DNA of 64,000 nucleotides from an uncultured bacterium (lineage in GTDB: Bacteria; Cyanobacteriota; Vampirovibrionia; Gastranaerophilales; Gastranaerophilaceae): assembly GCA_949282215.1 (NCBI GenBank), contig CASDPF010000010.1, positions 23,905 to 87,904 on the forward strand. The letters are read 5' to 3'. A program made the translations under genes and the position numbers. This document shows, in pieces, positions 36,694-45,915 of this stretch (the stretch's first letter is position 1; every line of letters starts with the position of its first letter). The notes under the pieces are model-generated. The model searched no databases, was not told the origin of the DNA, and saw nothing but the letters and a program-made list of their open reading frames with translations.

Positions 36694-36768
36694 AATCTCT
36701 CCCTATACAAATTTAATTATACCATAAAAATTGCATAGAAAAAATTTTTTTGATAAAGTTTACACATA

Positions 36769-37359
36769 ATGAGATTGAATGCAGAAAGTATGTTATCAAA
36801 ATTTGCAAACAGCTCTTCACATCCGACAGAAGTGAGGCGTTTGAGCATGATGATTTTTGATGAAATGAATGAAAAAGTATGCGAAATGTCTAATCGTGAA
36901 AGAAAAATTCTTGAGTCTGCAGCACTCTTACATGATATCGGATATTACGTCGATTCAAAATCACATAATAAACATTCCAGAGATATGATAATTGAGCATG
37001 GTCTGGAAGGCTTCAGTGATAAAGAAACCCTTATGACTGCATCAATTTGCCGTTATCATAGAGGAAATTTACCTGATAAAAATAAACATGAACTCTATGG
37101 AGGATTTGAGAAAAAAGAACGTAAAATTGTTAAAAAGCTCGGTGGTATTTTAAGAATAGCTGATGGTCTTGATAGAGCACATCTTTCATTAATAAAAAAA
37201 ATTAAAATAAATTACGATGATGAGAATAACATTGTAGAATTTATTCTTACTCCGAATACTCCGGAGTTCCGTCCTGATATTACTTCTGCAATTAGAAAAC
37301 GTGATTTGTTTGAAATAGGTTTTAAATGTCAGTCTGTAATTAAGTTTTCAGATATTTAA
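36769..37359 (+). CDS. HD-domain protein (Ppx/GppA C-terminal-like)
   Basis: The metal-dependent phosphohydrolase core is visible: a leading His in SSHPTEVRRL, the HD pair in LLHDIGYYV, a downstream His in CRYHRGNLP and Asp in RIADGLDRAH. The RIADGLDRAH motif is typical of the C-terminal HD domain of exopolyphosphatases, but here it stands alone in 196 residues. It may act on nucleotides such as (p)ppGpp or on polyphosphate, but this is inference. No Shine-Dalgarno is visible. Confidence 0.75.
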   Translation: MRLNAESMLSKFANSSSHPTEVRRLSMMIFDEMNEKVCEMSNRERKILESAALLHDIGYYVDSKSHNKHSRDMIIEHGLEGFSDKETLMTASICRYHRGNLPDKNKHELYGGFEKKERKIVKKLGGILRIADGLDRAHLSLIKKIKINYDDENNIVEFILTPNTPEFRPDITSAIRKRDLFEIGFKCQSVIKFSDI

Positions 37360-37475
37360 TTGTAAAATATTGTAAAAATTTTCCTAAAAATTGTAACATT
37401 TCTTTATGAAGAATACTTTATATATATAGGGAAAAATATGAAAGGCAATTGGGTTAAGCCCCGATTGATACGGTA

Positions 37476-37766
37476 ATGAGTGGTTTCGACGTAAATGTTT
37501 TGAGCACAAAGCCAATTATTCGGGAAGCCGCAAATATGCAAAACGACGGCGGCGGTGGAAATCTTGGCTATATGCAGCAAGGTGAAAACCGAGAAGATGA
37601 AAAAAGAAAACAGGTGTTTGACGAAAGTATCTTCTCGAAAAAAAATGAATTTGATTGTTTCGTGTTTGAAAAAGATTTAGAAGGTTTTAAAGATGATGGG
37701 TTCTCTATTGCAAAATTTATAGCAAATTGTATTTTATCAATTAAAAAGCTATTGAAAATCAAGTAG
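37476..37766 (+). CDS. hypothetical protein (96 aa)
   Basis: No family is recognised. A Gly/Asn-rich stretch (QNDGGGGNLGYMQQGENRED, about 23-42) separates an N-terminal start from a helical, Lys-rich C-terminus. The 40 bases before the ATG can fold into a small hairpin (CAAT-GGG / CCC-ATTG), and no clear Shine-Dalgarno is seen. Confidence 0.5.
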   Translation: MSGFDVNVLSTKPIIREAANMQNDGGGGNLGYMQQGENREDEKRKQVFDESIFSKKNEFDCFVFEKDLEGFKDDGFSIAKFIANCILSIKKLLKIK

Positions 37767-37785
37767 AACCTATTTACAATCGAAA

Positions 37786-37840
37786 AACTTCGTATTATAT
37801 TATTAGTGTATGATTTACACTAATAAAAAAGGACGAAGTT
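37786..37840 (+). promoter_or_regulatory. nested hairpin enclosing the ribosome site of the next gene
   Basis: AACTTCGT (37786) pairs with ACGAAGTT (37833-37840), which ends at the ATG. Inside it ATTAGTGTA (37802) pairs with TACACTAAT (37816). The AAGGA box lies between the two stems. This could control translation or be an operator. Confidence 0.5.
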
Positions 37841-38182
37841 ATGAAGATTAATTTTAAACCCCAAAGATTATTATCAAGTTTAGTTACAGAAGAGAAAATT
37901 CCAAATGGAATAAGACGTATTATCCAAACGGAAGGTCAAAAAGCAAGAACAATTGATATGGAATTAAGCCATTTAGATTCTCTTGGAAATGTTTATCCTA
38001 AGGAATATTATGTTTCTTCTGTTAAAGTTTATGATACAAAAAGCAGTAACTTATTAAAAATGATGCAAAGAGAAGTGACAGGAACTACTAATAGTGTAAC
38101 TAACCTTGTTACCAGAAATTACGACGGTAAATATGATAAATCTTTGATAGTTAGAAATAACGGTTCTATAATAAAGCAATAG
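37841..38182 (+). CDS. hypothetical protein (113 aa)
   Basis: This unrecognised soluble protein starts MKINFKPQRLL, resembling the FxG tag but with Pro in place of Gly. It is rich in Ser, Thr, Val and Lys and predicted mainly beta. AAAAGGA lies 8 bases before the ATG within a nested hairpin. It ends in a strong terminator. Confidence 0.65.
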   Translation: MKINFKPQRLLSSLVTEEKIPNGIRRIIQTEGQKARTIDMELSHLDSLGNVYPKEYYVSSVKVYDTKSSNLLKMMQREVTGTTNSVTNLVTRNYDGKYDKSLIVRNNGSIIKQ

Positions 38183-38195
38183 GTTTGACAAAATA

Positions 38196-38232
38196 AAAAA
38201 ACAGCCTAAAATTATTTTAGGCTGTTTTTTTT
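38196..38232 (+). terminator. rho-independent terminator
   Basis: AAAACAGCCTAAA and TTAGGCTGTTTTTTTT form a strong hairpin with a T run that ends exactly at the ATG of the next gene (38233). Confidence 0.88.
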
Positions 38233-38949
38233 ATGCAAGAAAAATTTTTATATACAAACGACAATATTAAAATTGCCATAAATCATTATGATAAAGGAAA
38301 AGAAAGTGTATTAATCATAATTCCGGGATGGTTTATGACAAAAGATAGCAAGGCTTTTTTAAAAATTTCAAAAGCTTTTGCTCAAGAGATGGATGTAATT
38401 TGTATGGACTGCCGGGGGCATGGAAAAAGTAGCGGATTCTATACATTTACAGCAAAAGAGACTGCGGATATTAAAAAAATTGTGGACTTTGCAAAATCAA
38501 AATATAAAAAAGTTTATCTTGCGGGGTTTTCTTTAGGTGGTGCATTAGCTGTAATTCATGGGGGAATTAATCAAAATGTGGATAAAATTATAGCTGTTTC
38601 TGCTCCTTCCAGTTTTAGAAAAATAGAAAATCAAATGTGGCATTATAATGCCTGGATTCCTACAATGAAGAAATTTGAGTTTTCCCGTTGGGTTTCAGTT
38701 CGACCCTTGATAATTCCGTTAAAAAAAATTAAACCTATAGATGTTATTAAAAAAGTTGATGTACCAACCCTTTTTATTGCAGGCGGGAAGGATGTTACCG
38801 TGAAAAAATGGCATACAGAAAAACTTTTTGATTTGGCTGTTTGTAAGAAAAAATATGTACTGTTTGAGAATTGTATCCATGCAGAAGATATATTTTTGCA
38901 GGAAAAAGATAAATTTATACAAACCTGCCTTGATTGGTTAAAAGAATAG
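38233..38949 (+). CDS. alpha/beta hydrolase
   Basis: This is a cytoplasmic serine hydrolase, probably an esterase or lipase. It has the DCRGHGKSSG oxyanion-side motif, nucleophile elbow GFSLGG with Ser100, an acid in GGKDVT and a catalytic His in CIHAED near the C-terminus. Its 238 residues fit the family. The ATG abuts the T run of the preceding terminator and has no Shine-Dalgarno, which is odd; there is no other Met for 35 codons, so the start is probably right. Confidence 0.85.
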   Translation: MQEKFLYTNDNIKIAINHYDKGKESVLIIIPGWFMTKDSKAFLKISKAFAQEMDVICMDCRGHGKSSGFYTFTAKETADIKKIVDFAKSKYKKVYLAGFSLGGALAVIHGGINQNVDKIIAVSAPSSFRKIENQMWHYNAWIPTMKKFEFSRWVSVRPLIIPLKKIKPIDVIKKVDVPTLFIAGGKDVTVKKWHTEKLFDLAVCKKKYVLFENCIHAEDIFLQEKDKFIQTCLDWLKE

Positions 38950-38997
38950 ACTTTATCAAATTTAGTAAGTTTTTTGTGTTTGTGTTAAGCTTGTTCT

Positions 38998-40281
38998 ATG
39001 GAAAATATAAATAAGAAAATTAAAATCGGTTTAATTGGTCTTGGTACCGTGGGTTCTGGTGTTTTTAAAACCCTAAAATCATTTGACCATGTTGAAGTTA
39101 CTAAAATTGCGGTTAAAAATATTAACAAACCTCGAAATATTGAAGGACTTAATCGTTCAATTATGACCGATAATCCTTTTGAAGTGGTGGATGACCCTGA
39201 AATTGATATAGTAGTGGAACTTATCGGGGGACTTAATCCTGCTTTTGATTTGATAAAAACTGCAATCAAAAACGGTAAACATATTGTTACTGCAAATAAA
39301 GAACTCTTAGCAAAAGAGGGCGAGGAATTATTTAACTTTGCAGAAGCAAATAACAAAGTTATTCTCTATGAAGCAGCGATAGCAGGCGGTATTCCTATCA
39401 TTATGCCTATCAAAACTATTCTTGCAGGGAATAAGATTACAAGAATTGAAGCAATTTTGAACGGTACAACTAACTACATATTAACTAAGATGGATGTACA
39501 GGGTGCATCTTATGAGAATGTATTAAAAGAAGCTCAAGATTTAGGATACGCAGAAGCTGATCCTACAGGTGATGTTGAAGGGTTTGATGCTGCATACAAA
39601 ATTACAACTCTTGCAACTTTGGCATTTAAAAAACGTATAAAAATTGAGAATGTTTACCGCGAGGGAATAACAAAAATCCGTGCTCAGGACATGCATGCTG
39701 CAAATGATTTAGGATACAAAATTAAACTTATCGCATCTGCATATTTAGATGAAAATAATAGAGCTGATGTAAGGGTTCATCCTATGTTAGTGTCAAAAAA
39801 ATCTACACTTGCACATATTGATTATGTAACAAATGCTGTTTCATTAACCGGACATCCTGTAGGTTCAATTACACTTTCAGGTCCCGGAGCAGGAGAATTT
39901 CCTACCGCAAGTTCTGTTGTCGGGGATATTTTAGCGATTGCAGCAGAGGTCGGGACAACTGATTATCTTCTTCCTATGATGAGATGTAATCATAGTGAAG
40001 CTGCTATTCCTGTAAATATACTTGATACTCAAAATAAATATTATCTTTCGATTAATGCAAAAAACAGCAAAGGTGTTATCGGTAAGATCGGGAAAATTTG
40101 CGAAGATAACGACATAAGTCTTGCAAGTATTGTTCAAAGAGGCGTATCAGAAGACAATACCGCTGATATTACGGTTATCACAGAGCTATGCAAAGAAAAA
40201 GATATGCAAAAAGCTATTGAAACTTTTGAAAATGATGAATTCATAAATAAAGTAAACAGCTTGATAAGAGTTCAAATATAA
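38998..40281 (+). CDS. hom: homoserine dehydrogenase
   Basis: Hom reduces aspartate semialdehyde to homoserine on the way to threonine, methionine and isoleucine. The Rossmann motif GLIGLGTVGSGV is at 12-23; the catalytic region includes NGTTNYILTKM, YAEADPTGDVEGFDAAYK (substrate and catalytic Lys) and GPGAGEFPTASSV. A C-terminal ACT domain (about 350-427) indicates feedback control, usually by threonine. Length 427 is full. thrC follows after about 50 bases, forming a threonine operon. Confidence 0.95.
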   Translation: MENINKKIKIGLIGLGTVGSGVFKTLKSFDHVEVTKIAVKNINKPRNIEGLNRSIMTDNPFEVVDDPEIDIVVELIGGLNPAFDLIKTAIKNGKHIVTANKELLAKEGEELFNFAEANNKVILYEAAIAGGIPIIMPIKTILAGNKITRIEAILNGTTNYILTKMDVQGASYENVLKEAQDLGYAEADPTGDVEGFDAAYKITTLATLAFKKRIKIENVYREGITKIRAQDMHAANDLGYKIKLIASAYLDENNRADVRVHPMLVSKKSTLAHIDYVTNAVSLTGHPVGSITLSGPGAGEFPTASSVVGDILAIAAEVGTTDYLLPMMRCNHSEAAIPVNILDTQNKYYLSINAKNSKGVIGKIGKICEDNDISLASIVQRGVSEDNTADITVITELCKEKDMQKAIETFENDEFINKVNSLIRVQI

Positions 40282-40333
40282 GCAGTTTTTTATAGGGCTT
40301 TTATAAATAAAAATGAAAAGAAGGAATATGAAA

Positions 40334-41386
40334 ATGTATTATCAAGGATTAATTAACACGTTCAAAGAATATTTGCCAGTATCTGACAAAACACCTGTTA
40401 TTACTTTAAATGAAGGTAATACCCCTTTAATTAAAGCTGATAATTTAGCTAAAAAAATCGGGTTGGATGCAGAAATTTATTTGAAGTTTGAGGGTTGCAA
40501 CCCAACGGGAAGTTTTAAAGATCGTGGTATGACCATGGCTGTATCAAAAGCAAAAGAAGCTGGTTCAGGTGCTATCATTTGTGCTTCTACAGGTAATACT
40601 TCAGCGTCAGCGGCAGCTTATGGGGCAAAAGCCGGCATGAGAACTTTTGTATTAATCCCTGATGGATATATTGCTCTTGGTAAATTATCTCAGGCTATGA
40701 TGTATGGAGCTGAAATTATTGCGATTAACGGAAATTTTGATCAAGCACTGGAAGCAGTTAGAGCAATTGCTGAAAAATATCCGATAACTCTTGTAAATTC
40801 AGTTAACCCATATAGAATTGAAGGCCAAAAAACAGGTGCCTTTGAAATTTGTAACGCTTTAGGTCAAGCACCTGATTATCATTTTATTCCTGTCGGTAAT
40901 GCCGGTAATATCACAGCATACTGGAAAGGTTATACAGAATGGTATCAGGCAGGAAAAATTCCATCACTTCCTAAGATGATGGGATTTGAGGCTGAAGGTT
41001 CAGCTGCAATCGTTCGCGGGGAAAGAATTCTTAAGCCTGAAACTCTTGCAACAGCTATTCGTATCGGTAATCCTGCAAGCTGGAAACAGGCTGAGGCTGC
41101 AAGAGATGAAAGCAACGGTATGATTAACTGTGTAACTGATGAAGAAATCGTTAGTGCATATAAACTTATCGCTTCTTGTGAAGGTGTCCTTGCAGAACCT
41201 GCAAGTGCTGCATCTGTTGCTGGATTGATTAAGTTCAAAGACCAAGTTAAAGAAGGTTCAAAAGTCGTATGTATTTTAACAGGTAACGGTCTGAAAGACC
41301 CTGATAACGCTATAAAATATTCAAACGCGGATGTCAAAAAGACTTCATCGGATTTAACCGATATTTTAAAAGCTATGAATGTATAA
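40334..41386 (+). CDS. thrC: threonine synthase
   Basis: ThrC converts O-phosphohomoserine to threonine with pyridoxal phosphate. Lys in GSFKDRGMT binds the cofactor; [19 protein letters not shown] (phosphate loop) and [10 protein letters not shown] follow in order. The length of about 350 puts it in the short bacterial class. I prefer the ATG at 40334, 8 bases after AGAAGGA, over ATGs at 40313 and 40328. It is co-transcribed with hom. Confidence 0.95.
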   Translation: MYYQGLINTFKEYLPVSDKTPVITLNEGNTPLIKADNLAKKIGLDAEIYLKFEGCNPTGSFKDRGMTMAVSKAKEAGSGAIICASTGNTSASAAAYGAKAGMRTFVLIPDGYIALGKLSQAMMYGAEIIAINGNFDQALEAVRAIAEKYPITLVNSVNPYRIEGQKTGAFEICNALGQAPDYHFIPVGNAGNITAYWKGYTEWYQAGKIPSLPKMMGFEAEGSAAIVRGERILKPETLATAIRIGNPASWKQAEAARDESNGMINCVTDEEIVSAYKLIASCEGVLAEPASAASVAGLIKFKDQVKEGSKVVCILTGNGLKDPDNAIKYSNADVKKTSSDLTDILKAMNV

Positions 41387-41390
41387 AATG

Positions 41391-41419
41391 TTAAAAGCCC
41401 TCTATTGAGGGGTTTTAGA
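41391..41419 (+). terminator. probable terminator after thrC
   Basis: AAAAGCCCTC and GAGGGGTTTT form an imperfect hairpin shortly after the thrC stop, with a short T run. Confidence 0.55.
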
Positions 41420-41443
41420 TTAATTACACTTAGTTTTTCCATC

Positions 41444-42172
41444 CTAACTCAAGTCATCGCAATGCAAATAGTCCATGTTATCGTTGTATAAAACCCACGC
41501 TGTACAGCTTCTGCCTTGACTATTAGCAACAATGCCTTTAGAATTTTTTCTGTCACAATATTCTTTAAAGGGTCTGACTGTTTGCTCTCTGTCTCCCCAA
41601 GGTTTTATTCCTTCAGGTGTTAAGTAAAAATAAAAAGTACTTACTCCAAGTTGAGCGGTTTTTTCAGGTAAAAAGACTTGAATATCACCACAACTTACGG
41701 CTTGGTTATTACAGTCTTCGTTTGCCCAACCGAAAGCTACCATAGTACCATCTGCTAGGTATAATATATTTTCACTCTTTAGCTCTGCATTTCCATTCGT
41801 TTCATAGTTTCGTCCGTCAAGAGAAATATATTTTCTAAAGGAATGTTTGTGTTTGCCTTTTGCTTGTTTTATATATTGGCTAAATAGTGTTTTGACCAGG
41901 TTTTGGCTGCTTGAGTCTATAATATTATTGCCTTCTTCATCCTTCCCAATCACAGAATTTGTAAAGCCCCAATAACGCGGATCTCCATATTCTAATTTCA
42001 CCATGTTAAATGCTTGAGATAGTGTTGAATAAGCTTTTTTGAGTTGTGTAATTCTTTGTCTTTCTTTATATTTTTGAACAATAGTTGGTAGTGTCATTGC
42101 CGCTACTATACCTATAATTCCCAAAGTAATCAGTACTTCGGCAAGCGTAAATCCTTTTCTTAATAGCTTCAT
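41444..42172 (-). CDS. type II pseudopilin-like protein
   Basis: The N-terminus MKLLRKG-FTLAEVLITLGIIGIVAA is a class III/prepilin signal with cleavage after Gly7 and Glu at +5, then a membrane helix and a long amphipathic helix. The C-terminal globular part has Cys residues and a YLADGTMVAFGWANEDC stretch, as in minor pseudopilins of this lineage. The start at 42172 is fixed by AGGAGG 8 bases upstream. The poly-G leader that precedes the other two pilin genes is absent here. The substrate system is not in the window. Confidence 0.85.
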   Translation of the reverse strand: MKLLRKGFTLAEVLITLGIIGIVAAMTLPTIVQKYKERQRITQLKKAYSTLSQAFNMVKLEYGDPRYWGFTNSVIGKDEEGNNIIDSSSQNLVKTLFSQYIKQAKGKHKHSFRKYISLDGRNYETNGNAELKSENILYLADGTMVAFGWANEDCNNQAVSCGDIQVFLPEKTAQLGVSTFYFYLTPEGIKPWGDREQTVRPFKEYCDRKNSKGIVANSQGRSCTAWVLYNDNMDYLHCDDLS

Positions 42173-42246
42173 TAAAATCCTCCTTTTTATAAAAAATGTC
42201 AATGTCACTGATTTTTTATAATGTCAGTATAGCTGATAATGTAAAA

Positions 42247-42468
42247 ATGAACAAGCCATTTTTACAAAAATTTGCAGAAAATCTCAAAAGGATAAGAAAG
42301 ATAAAAAAAATAAAGCAGGATGATTTCCTAGCTATAAGCGGTATTTCTCGGTCTACAATAGCAATGGTAGAGACTGCCAGAACTGATATTACACTTTCAA
42401 AACTGAAAATTATTGCAGATGTTCTTGGGGTAGAACCTAAAGAGCTTTTAGATTTTGAAAGTGAATAA
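42247..42468 (+). CDS. XRE-family transcriptional regulator (small)
   Basis: The 73 residues are almost only the helix-turn-helix: FAENLKRIRKIKKIKQDDFLAISG, then STIAMVETARTD. I use the ATG at 42247; a longer frame from 42196 runs through the promoter region. TATAAT at 42217 lies 30 bases upstream, and TCAG-TATAG-CTGA (about 42224-42236) between box and gene could be its operator. It is divergent from the pseudopilin gene and may control it. Confidence 0.75.
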   Translation: MNKPFLQKFAENLKRIRKIKKIKQDDFLAISGISRSTIAMVETARTDITLSKLKIIADVLGVEPKELLDFESE

Positions 42469-42487
42469 TTTATGTTATAATTTGATT

Positions 42488-43405
42488 ATGAAAAGATTTT
42501 TATTGTTATCTTTAATTATTGCTTCTTCTTTATATACAGCGGTTTATGCCAATGAAATGGTAGAAGATTATATGGATATAGCAAAAAATTATGCTGTACA
42601 GGGTGATTATAGCGGTGCAACGGCATATTTTAACAGGATTTTGGCTATAGAACCCAATAATCTTGAAGTGAAAGATAATATAAAAATGCTTCAAAGATTT
42701 GTTTCGCCTGTAAAAAAATCTTATGCCTCAAGGGTTAATCAGAATTTGGATAATGCAATGAATGCGAGAAAAAACGGTGATATGCAGGGTACTTTAAATT
42801 ATATTAAAAGTGCATCATCAGGGGCAGGATTTTTGTATTATAACTTTTTAGGTGAATATTACAAAGAAACTCGTCAATATAATCTTGCAATAGCTGCATT
42901 TAATCAGGCACTACAGGCAAATCCTGATTTTACTCAAGCACATTTAGCTGTTGCTTTATGTAATTACGAGATGGGTAATTATGAGGGCGTAATTCCTCCT
43001 GTTACAAGATTTATATATTATAATCAACAGGAAGATTTCGGTTATGCCTTGAGAGCAAAAGCTTATATGAAAATGGGCAGGTATAACGATGCAGAGACGG
43101 AAATAGTTACTGCACTTGCCCTAAATGATGATATAGAATATAAGCTTTTGAAAGGCATTATTCAATGCAATAAAAATCAATACAGACAGGCTATCGAAAC
43201 TTTAGCTCCGTTAGCTGAAAGTATACAAACCTCCGATTTGTATAAATATTTGGGGATTGCATATTATGGAATTCAAGATTATAACAATGCACTTTTAAAC
43301 TTGGATAAAGCAATCATACTCTCTGATGATGATAAAGTTTTGAGTGCAAAGTATAATGAAGTAAAAATGAAATTAAATTCTCAACCACAAGGAAATATGG
43401 ATTAA
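42488..43405 (+). CDS. exported TPR-repeat protein
   Basis: The start at ATG 42488 gives a signal peptide (MKRFLLLSLIIASSLYTAVYA). Then come TPR units: about 25-60 (YAVQGDYSGATAYFNRILAIE), 125-160 (YNLAIAAFNQALQANPDFTQ), 190-220 and 265-295 (NNALLNLDKAIIL). It probably scaffolds envelope complexes. The metallophosphoesterase gene begins one base after its stop, so they are coupled. Confidence 0.8.
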   Translation: MKRFLLLSLIIASSLYTAVYANEMVEDYMDIAKNYAVQGDYSGATAYFNRILAIEPNNLEVKDNIKMLQRFVSPVKKSYASRVNQNLDNAMNARKNGDMQGTLNYIKSASSGAGFLYYNFLGEYYKETRQYNLAIAAFNQALQANPDFTQAHLAVALCNYEMGNYEGVIPPVTRFIYYNQQEDFGYALRAKAYMKMGRYNDAETEIVTALALNDDIEYKLLKGIIQCNKNQYRQAIETLAPLAESIQTSDLYKYLGIAYYGIQDYNNALLNLDKAIILSDDDKVLSAKYNEVKMKLNSQPQGNMD

Positions 43406-43406
43406 G

Positions 43407-44381
43407 ATGAAGCGTAAATACAGAAAAAAAGAGACTATTATAACAAAACTGTTTAATGCTGTGATTACTCTGGGACTTGCAGGGATTATGGTATATGGGC
43501 TTCAATGTTATAGTTCATCGGATTTAAAGTTTGTACAGCTGAGTGATGTTCATTTTTCTGATGCAGGAGTAAATACTACATTCAAAATGACAGGGGAATC
43601 TCCAAAACTTTTGGAGGATGCGGTTAACCAAATAAATGAAATTCCCGATGTAAATTTTGTAATGTTTACGGGGGATCAAGTCAATGTACCTTATGAAAAG
43701 GAATTGCAGGCATTTTTAAAATATGCGGAAAAAATAAAAGCACCTTGGTATATTACATTTGGAAATCATGACAGATGTGTCGGAGGATATCTTACAAAAG
43801 AATTATATCTTGATATAGTTGCACAACATAATGAAAATTTTAAGTTTAAGAATTCATATTATTCTTTTGTCCCACGTAAAGGATATAAAGTTATTGTGCT
43901 GGATACAATAATTAGTGATAAATTAACTTCAAACGGACGAGTCTCGGATGAACAGCTTGTATGGCTTGATAAAGAGCTAAATGATGCTAAAAAAGATGTT
44001 GTACTAATTTTTATGCATGTTCCTATTATTGAACCGTTTCCGAGTAACGGGCATAAGTTGTTAAATGCAACAGAAGTGCAAGGTATAATAGAAAAATATA
44101 AAAATCCTATTGCAGTTTTTGAAGGGCATTATCATGCAGCTAAGATTACGCAAAACGGAAACGTATTGTATGTTGCATCCCCTGCATTGGTGTCTTATCC
44201 TAATGCTTTTAGAGTTATCAATGTTCGTAATGAACGTAAAAAAGTAGTATTCAATATTGAAATGCGTGAGACCCGAGAGAAAAATATTCAAAAACTTGCA
44301 AAGCTTTTAGTATTTGGTTCAAGCATATATATGGGTGAAGAAAAAGACAGAAACGGTATTTACGAAATAAAGAAAAACTGA
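43407..44381 (+). CDS. membrane-anchored metallophosphoesterase
   Basis: A single N-terminal membrane helix (about 17-34) precedes a calcineurin-like phosphoesterase domain: DVHF (about 47-50), FTGDQVN, FGNHDRC, MHVPII and GHYHAAK in order, which supply the two-metal site. It would act outside the inner membrane; substrate unknown (phospholipid headgroup or nucleotide are possible by family). It is encoded directly after the TPR protein and before an MBL-fold hydrolase. Confidence 0.88.
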   Translation: MKRKYRKKETIITKLFNAVITLGLAGIMVYGLQCYSSSDLKFVQLSDVHFSDAGVNTTFKMTGESPKLLEDAVNQINEIPDVNFVMFTGDQVNVPYEKELQAFLKYAEKIKAPWYITFGNHDRCVGGYLTKELYLDIVAQHNENFKFKNSYYSFVPRKGYKVIVLDTIISDKLTSNGRVSDEQLVWLDKELNDAKKDVVLIFMHVPIIEPFPSNGHKLLNATEVQGIIEKYKNPIAVFEGHYHAAKITQNGNVLYVASPALVSYPNAFRVINVRNERKKVVFNIEMRETREKNIQKLAKLLVFGSSIYMGEEKDRNGIYEIKKN

Positions 44382-44391
44382 GGATATGAAA

Positions 44392-45324
44392 ATGGGTGAT
44401 TTTAAAGTTAAATTCAGAGGTGTCAGAGGAAGTTATCCTTTAGCAAAAAAAGAGTTTTTAAATTATGGTGGTAATACTTCTTGCGTAGAAGTCAATGTAG
44501 GTGGACATTTGATTGTTCTTGATGCAGGTACAGGACTAATTGACGTTGGAAATGAGCTTTTAAGAGATTATATATCATCAGGTTTGAGACCTGAAGATAG
44601 AATACCTATACAGGCTACAGTTTTGTTATCACATATTCATCTTGACCATATTCAAGGTTTTACATTTTTTAGACCTCTTCATATCCCATCTACTGTTTTA
44701 AATGTTTTTGGAAATGTTAATTATAATGAGACGTTATCTGATGAGTTAGCAGGACTATTATTTGGAAAATCATTCCCGCTTGATTTGGGTGATATAGCAG
44801 GAAATCTTAATATAAGAGATATAAACGAAACAGAAGGTATAATTCTTAGAAAGGATGCAGCACCTATTATCAGAAGAATTGAAAAGGAAGATGATTTAAA
44901 AATTGAAGAAGACGATGTTTTGATAACCTGTTACCGTTCTTATGCTCATCCTCAAGAGGGTGTATTTATTTACAAAATATCTTATAAAGGTAAAAGTCTT
45001 GTATATGCTACCGATAAAGAAAGTTATCTCGGGGGGGATAAAAAGCTCACGAACTTTGCAAGAGGTTGTAATCTTTTAATTCATGACGCTCAATATACAA
45101 CTGAGGATTATTTAAATTCTTTTGTTCCTAAACAAGGTTATGGGCATTCAACTTTTGATATGGCTGTTGAATGTCAAAATCAAACAGGGGCTGAAAAGTT
45201 GGTATTTTTCCATTTTGATCCGGAATATGATGATGAAAAACTTGATTCAATTAAAGAACAATATAAAACTATTTCAGATAGAGCTATTCTTGCCTATGAA
45301 GGTTTGGAAATTGATTTGTTGTAA
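44392..45324 (+). CDS. MBL-fold metallo-hydrolase
   Basis: This is a cytoplasmic metallo-beta-lactamase fold protein. The core motif LLSHIHLDHIQG (HxHxDH variant) is near residues 75-86, with LDAGTG earlier, AHPQEG, YATDKES and a late FFHFDPEYDD. The pattern with GGNTSCVEV at the front resembles RNase Z-like or phosphodiesterase-type MBL proteins, including cyclic-nucleotide phosphodiesterases. A run of seven G at 45031 is read through in frame. GAGGA precedes the start; an ATG two codons upstream is also possible. Confidence 0.82.
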   Translation: MGDFKVKFRGVRGSYPLAKKEFLNYGGNTSCVEVNVGGHLIVLDAGTGLIDVGNELLRDYISSGLRPEDRIPIQATVLLSHIHLDHIQGFTFFRPLHIPSTVLNVFGNVNYNETLSDELAGLLFGKSFPLDLGDIAGNLNIRDINETEGIILRKDAAPIIRRIEKEDDLKIEEDDVLITCYRSYAHPQEGVFIYKISYKGKSLVYATDKESYLGGDKKLTNFARGCNLLIHDAQYTTEDYLNSFVPKQGYGHSTFDMAVECQNQTGAEKLVFFHFDPEYDDEKLDSIKEQYKTISDRAILAYEGLEIDLL

Positions 45325-45339
45325 TTATATATATAAAAT

Positions 45340-45915
45340 ATGATGAAAAAGATTTTAGTAATAACTTTATTATTTTGTTCTATCTTTGTATCCGGTTACA
45401 GAAAACCTGATACTTATGTGATAGATTCTGAAAAGAATGCTACCGTACATAATAATATGGGACTTTTGTATATGAAAGATTATTGGTGGTATGCAGCTAT
45501 TCAGGAATTTAAGATTGCAATAAGTTTGAGTCCTAATGTGCAGGCATCTTCTGTATATTACAATAATCTCGGGGAATGCTATATGAAAGTCGGAGCTCCA
45601 GACTTGGCACAAGATTGTTTTGAAAGAGCATTAGGGCTTTATACTTTAAATTTTAAATATTATTTAAATCTTGCAGAATGTTACCAAGCTTTGAAAATTG
45701 TTGATGCAAAACTTGCTCAGACTTATGAAAATGAAAATCCCCTGAATATGATTATGCGAGGACTATTATTGGAGAAAAAAGGTCAATATCGGGATGCAAT
45801 AGTTGTACTGGATGAATTCGCAGTAAAGGAACCTGATTTAATAATTACTGCTGCTGTTAAGGATTATATAAAAAAACTTGTAACCGAAATGTATAGTGGA
45901 GGTGTCGATTTATGA
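45340..45915 (+). CDS. exported TPR-repeat protein
   Basis: A hydrophobic signal region (about 4-19, ending SIFVSGY) is followed by TPR-type repeats (NNMGLLYMKDYWWYAAIQEF, YYNNLGECYMKVGAPDLAQD, then KGQYRDAIVVLDEF). Its 191 residues end in an ATGA overlap with the next gene, so both are made together. It probably interacts with that membrane protein, but this is inference. Confidence 0.75.
   Translation: MMKKILVITLLFCSIFVSGYRKPDTYVIDSEKNATVHNNMGLLYMKDYWWYAAIQEFKIAISLSPNVQASSVYYNNLGECYMKVGAPDLAQDCFERALGLYTLNFKYYLNLAECYQALKIVDAKLAQTYENENPLNMIMRGLLLEKKGQYRDAIVVLDEFAVKEPDLIITAAVKDYIKKLVTEMYSGGVDL

Noticed and set aside
40945..41442. 165-residue open frame opposite thrC
   Set aside because: Antisense shadow of threonine synthase.
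45031..45037. Run of seven G in the MBL hydrolase gene as a phase-variable tract
   Set aside because: It is read in frame, the gene is intact and full length, and seven G arises simply from two Gly codons next to C/G-bordered codons.
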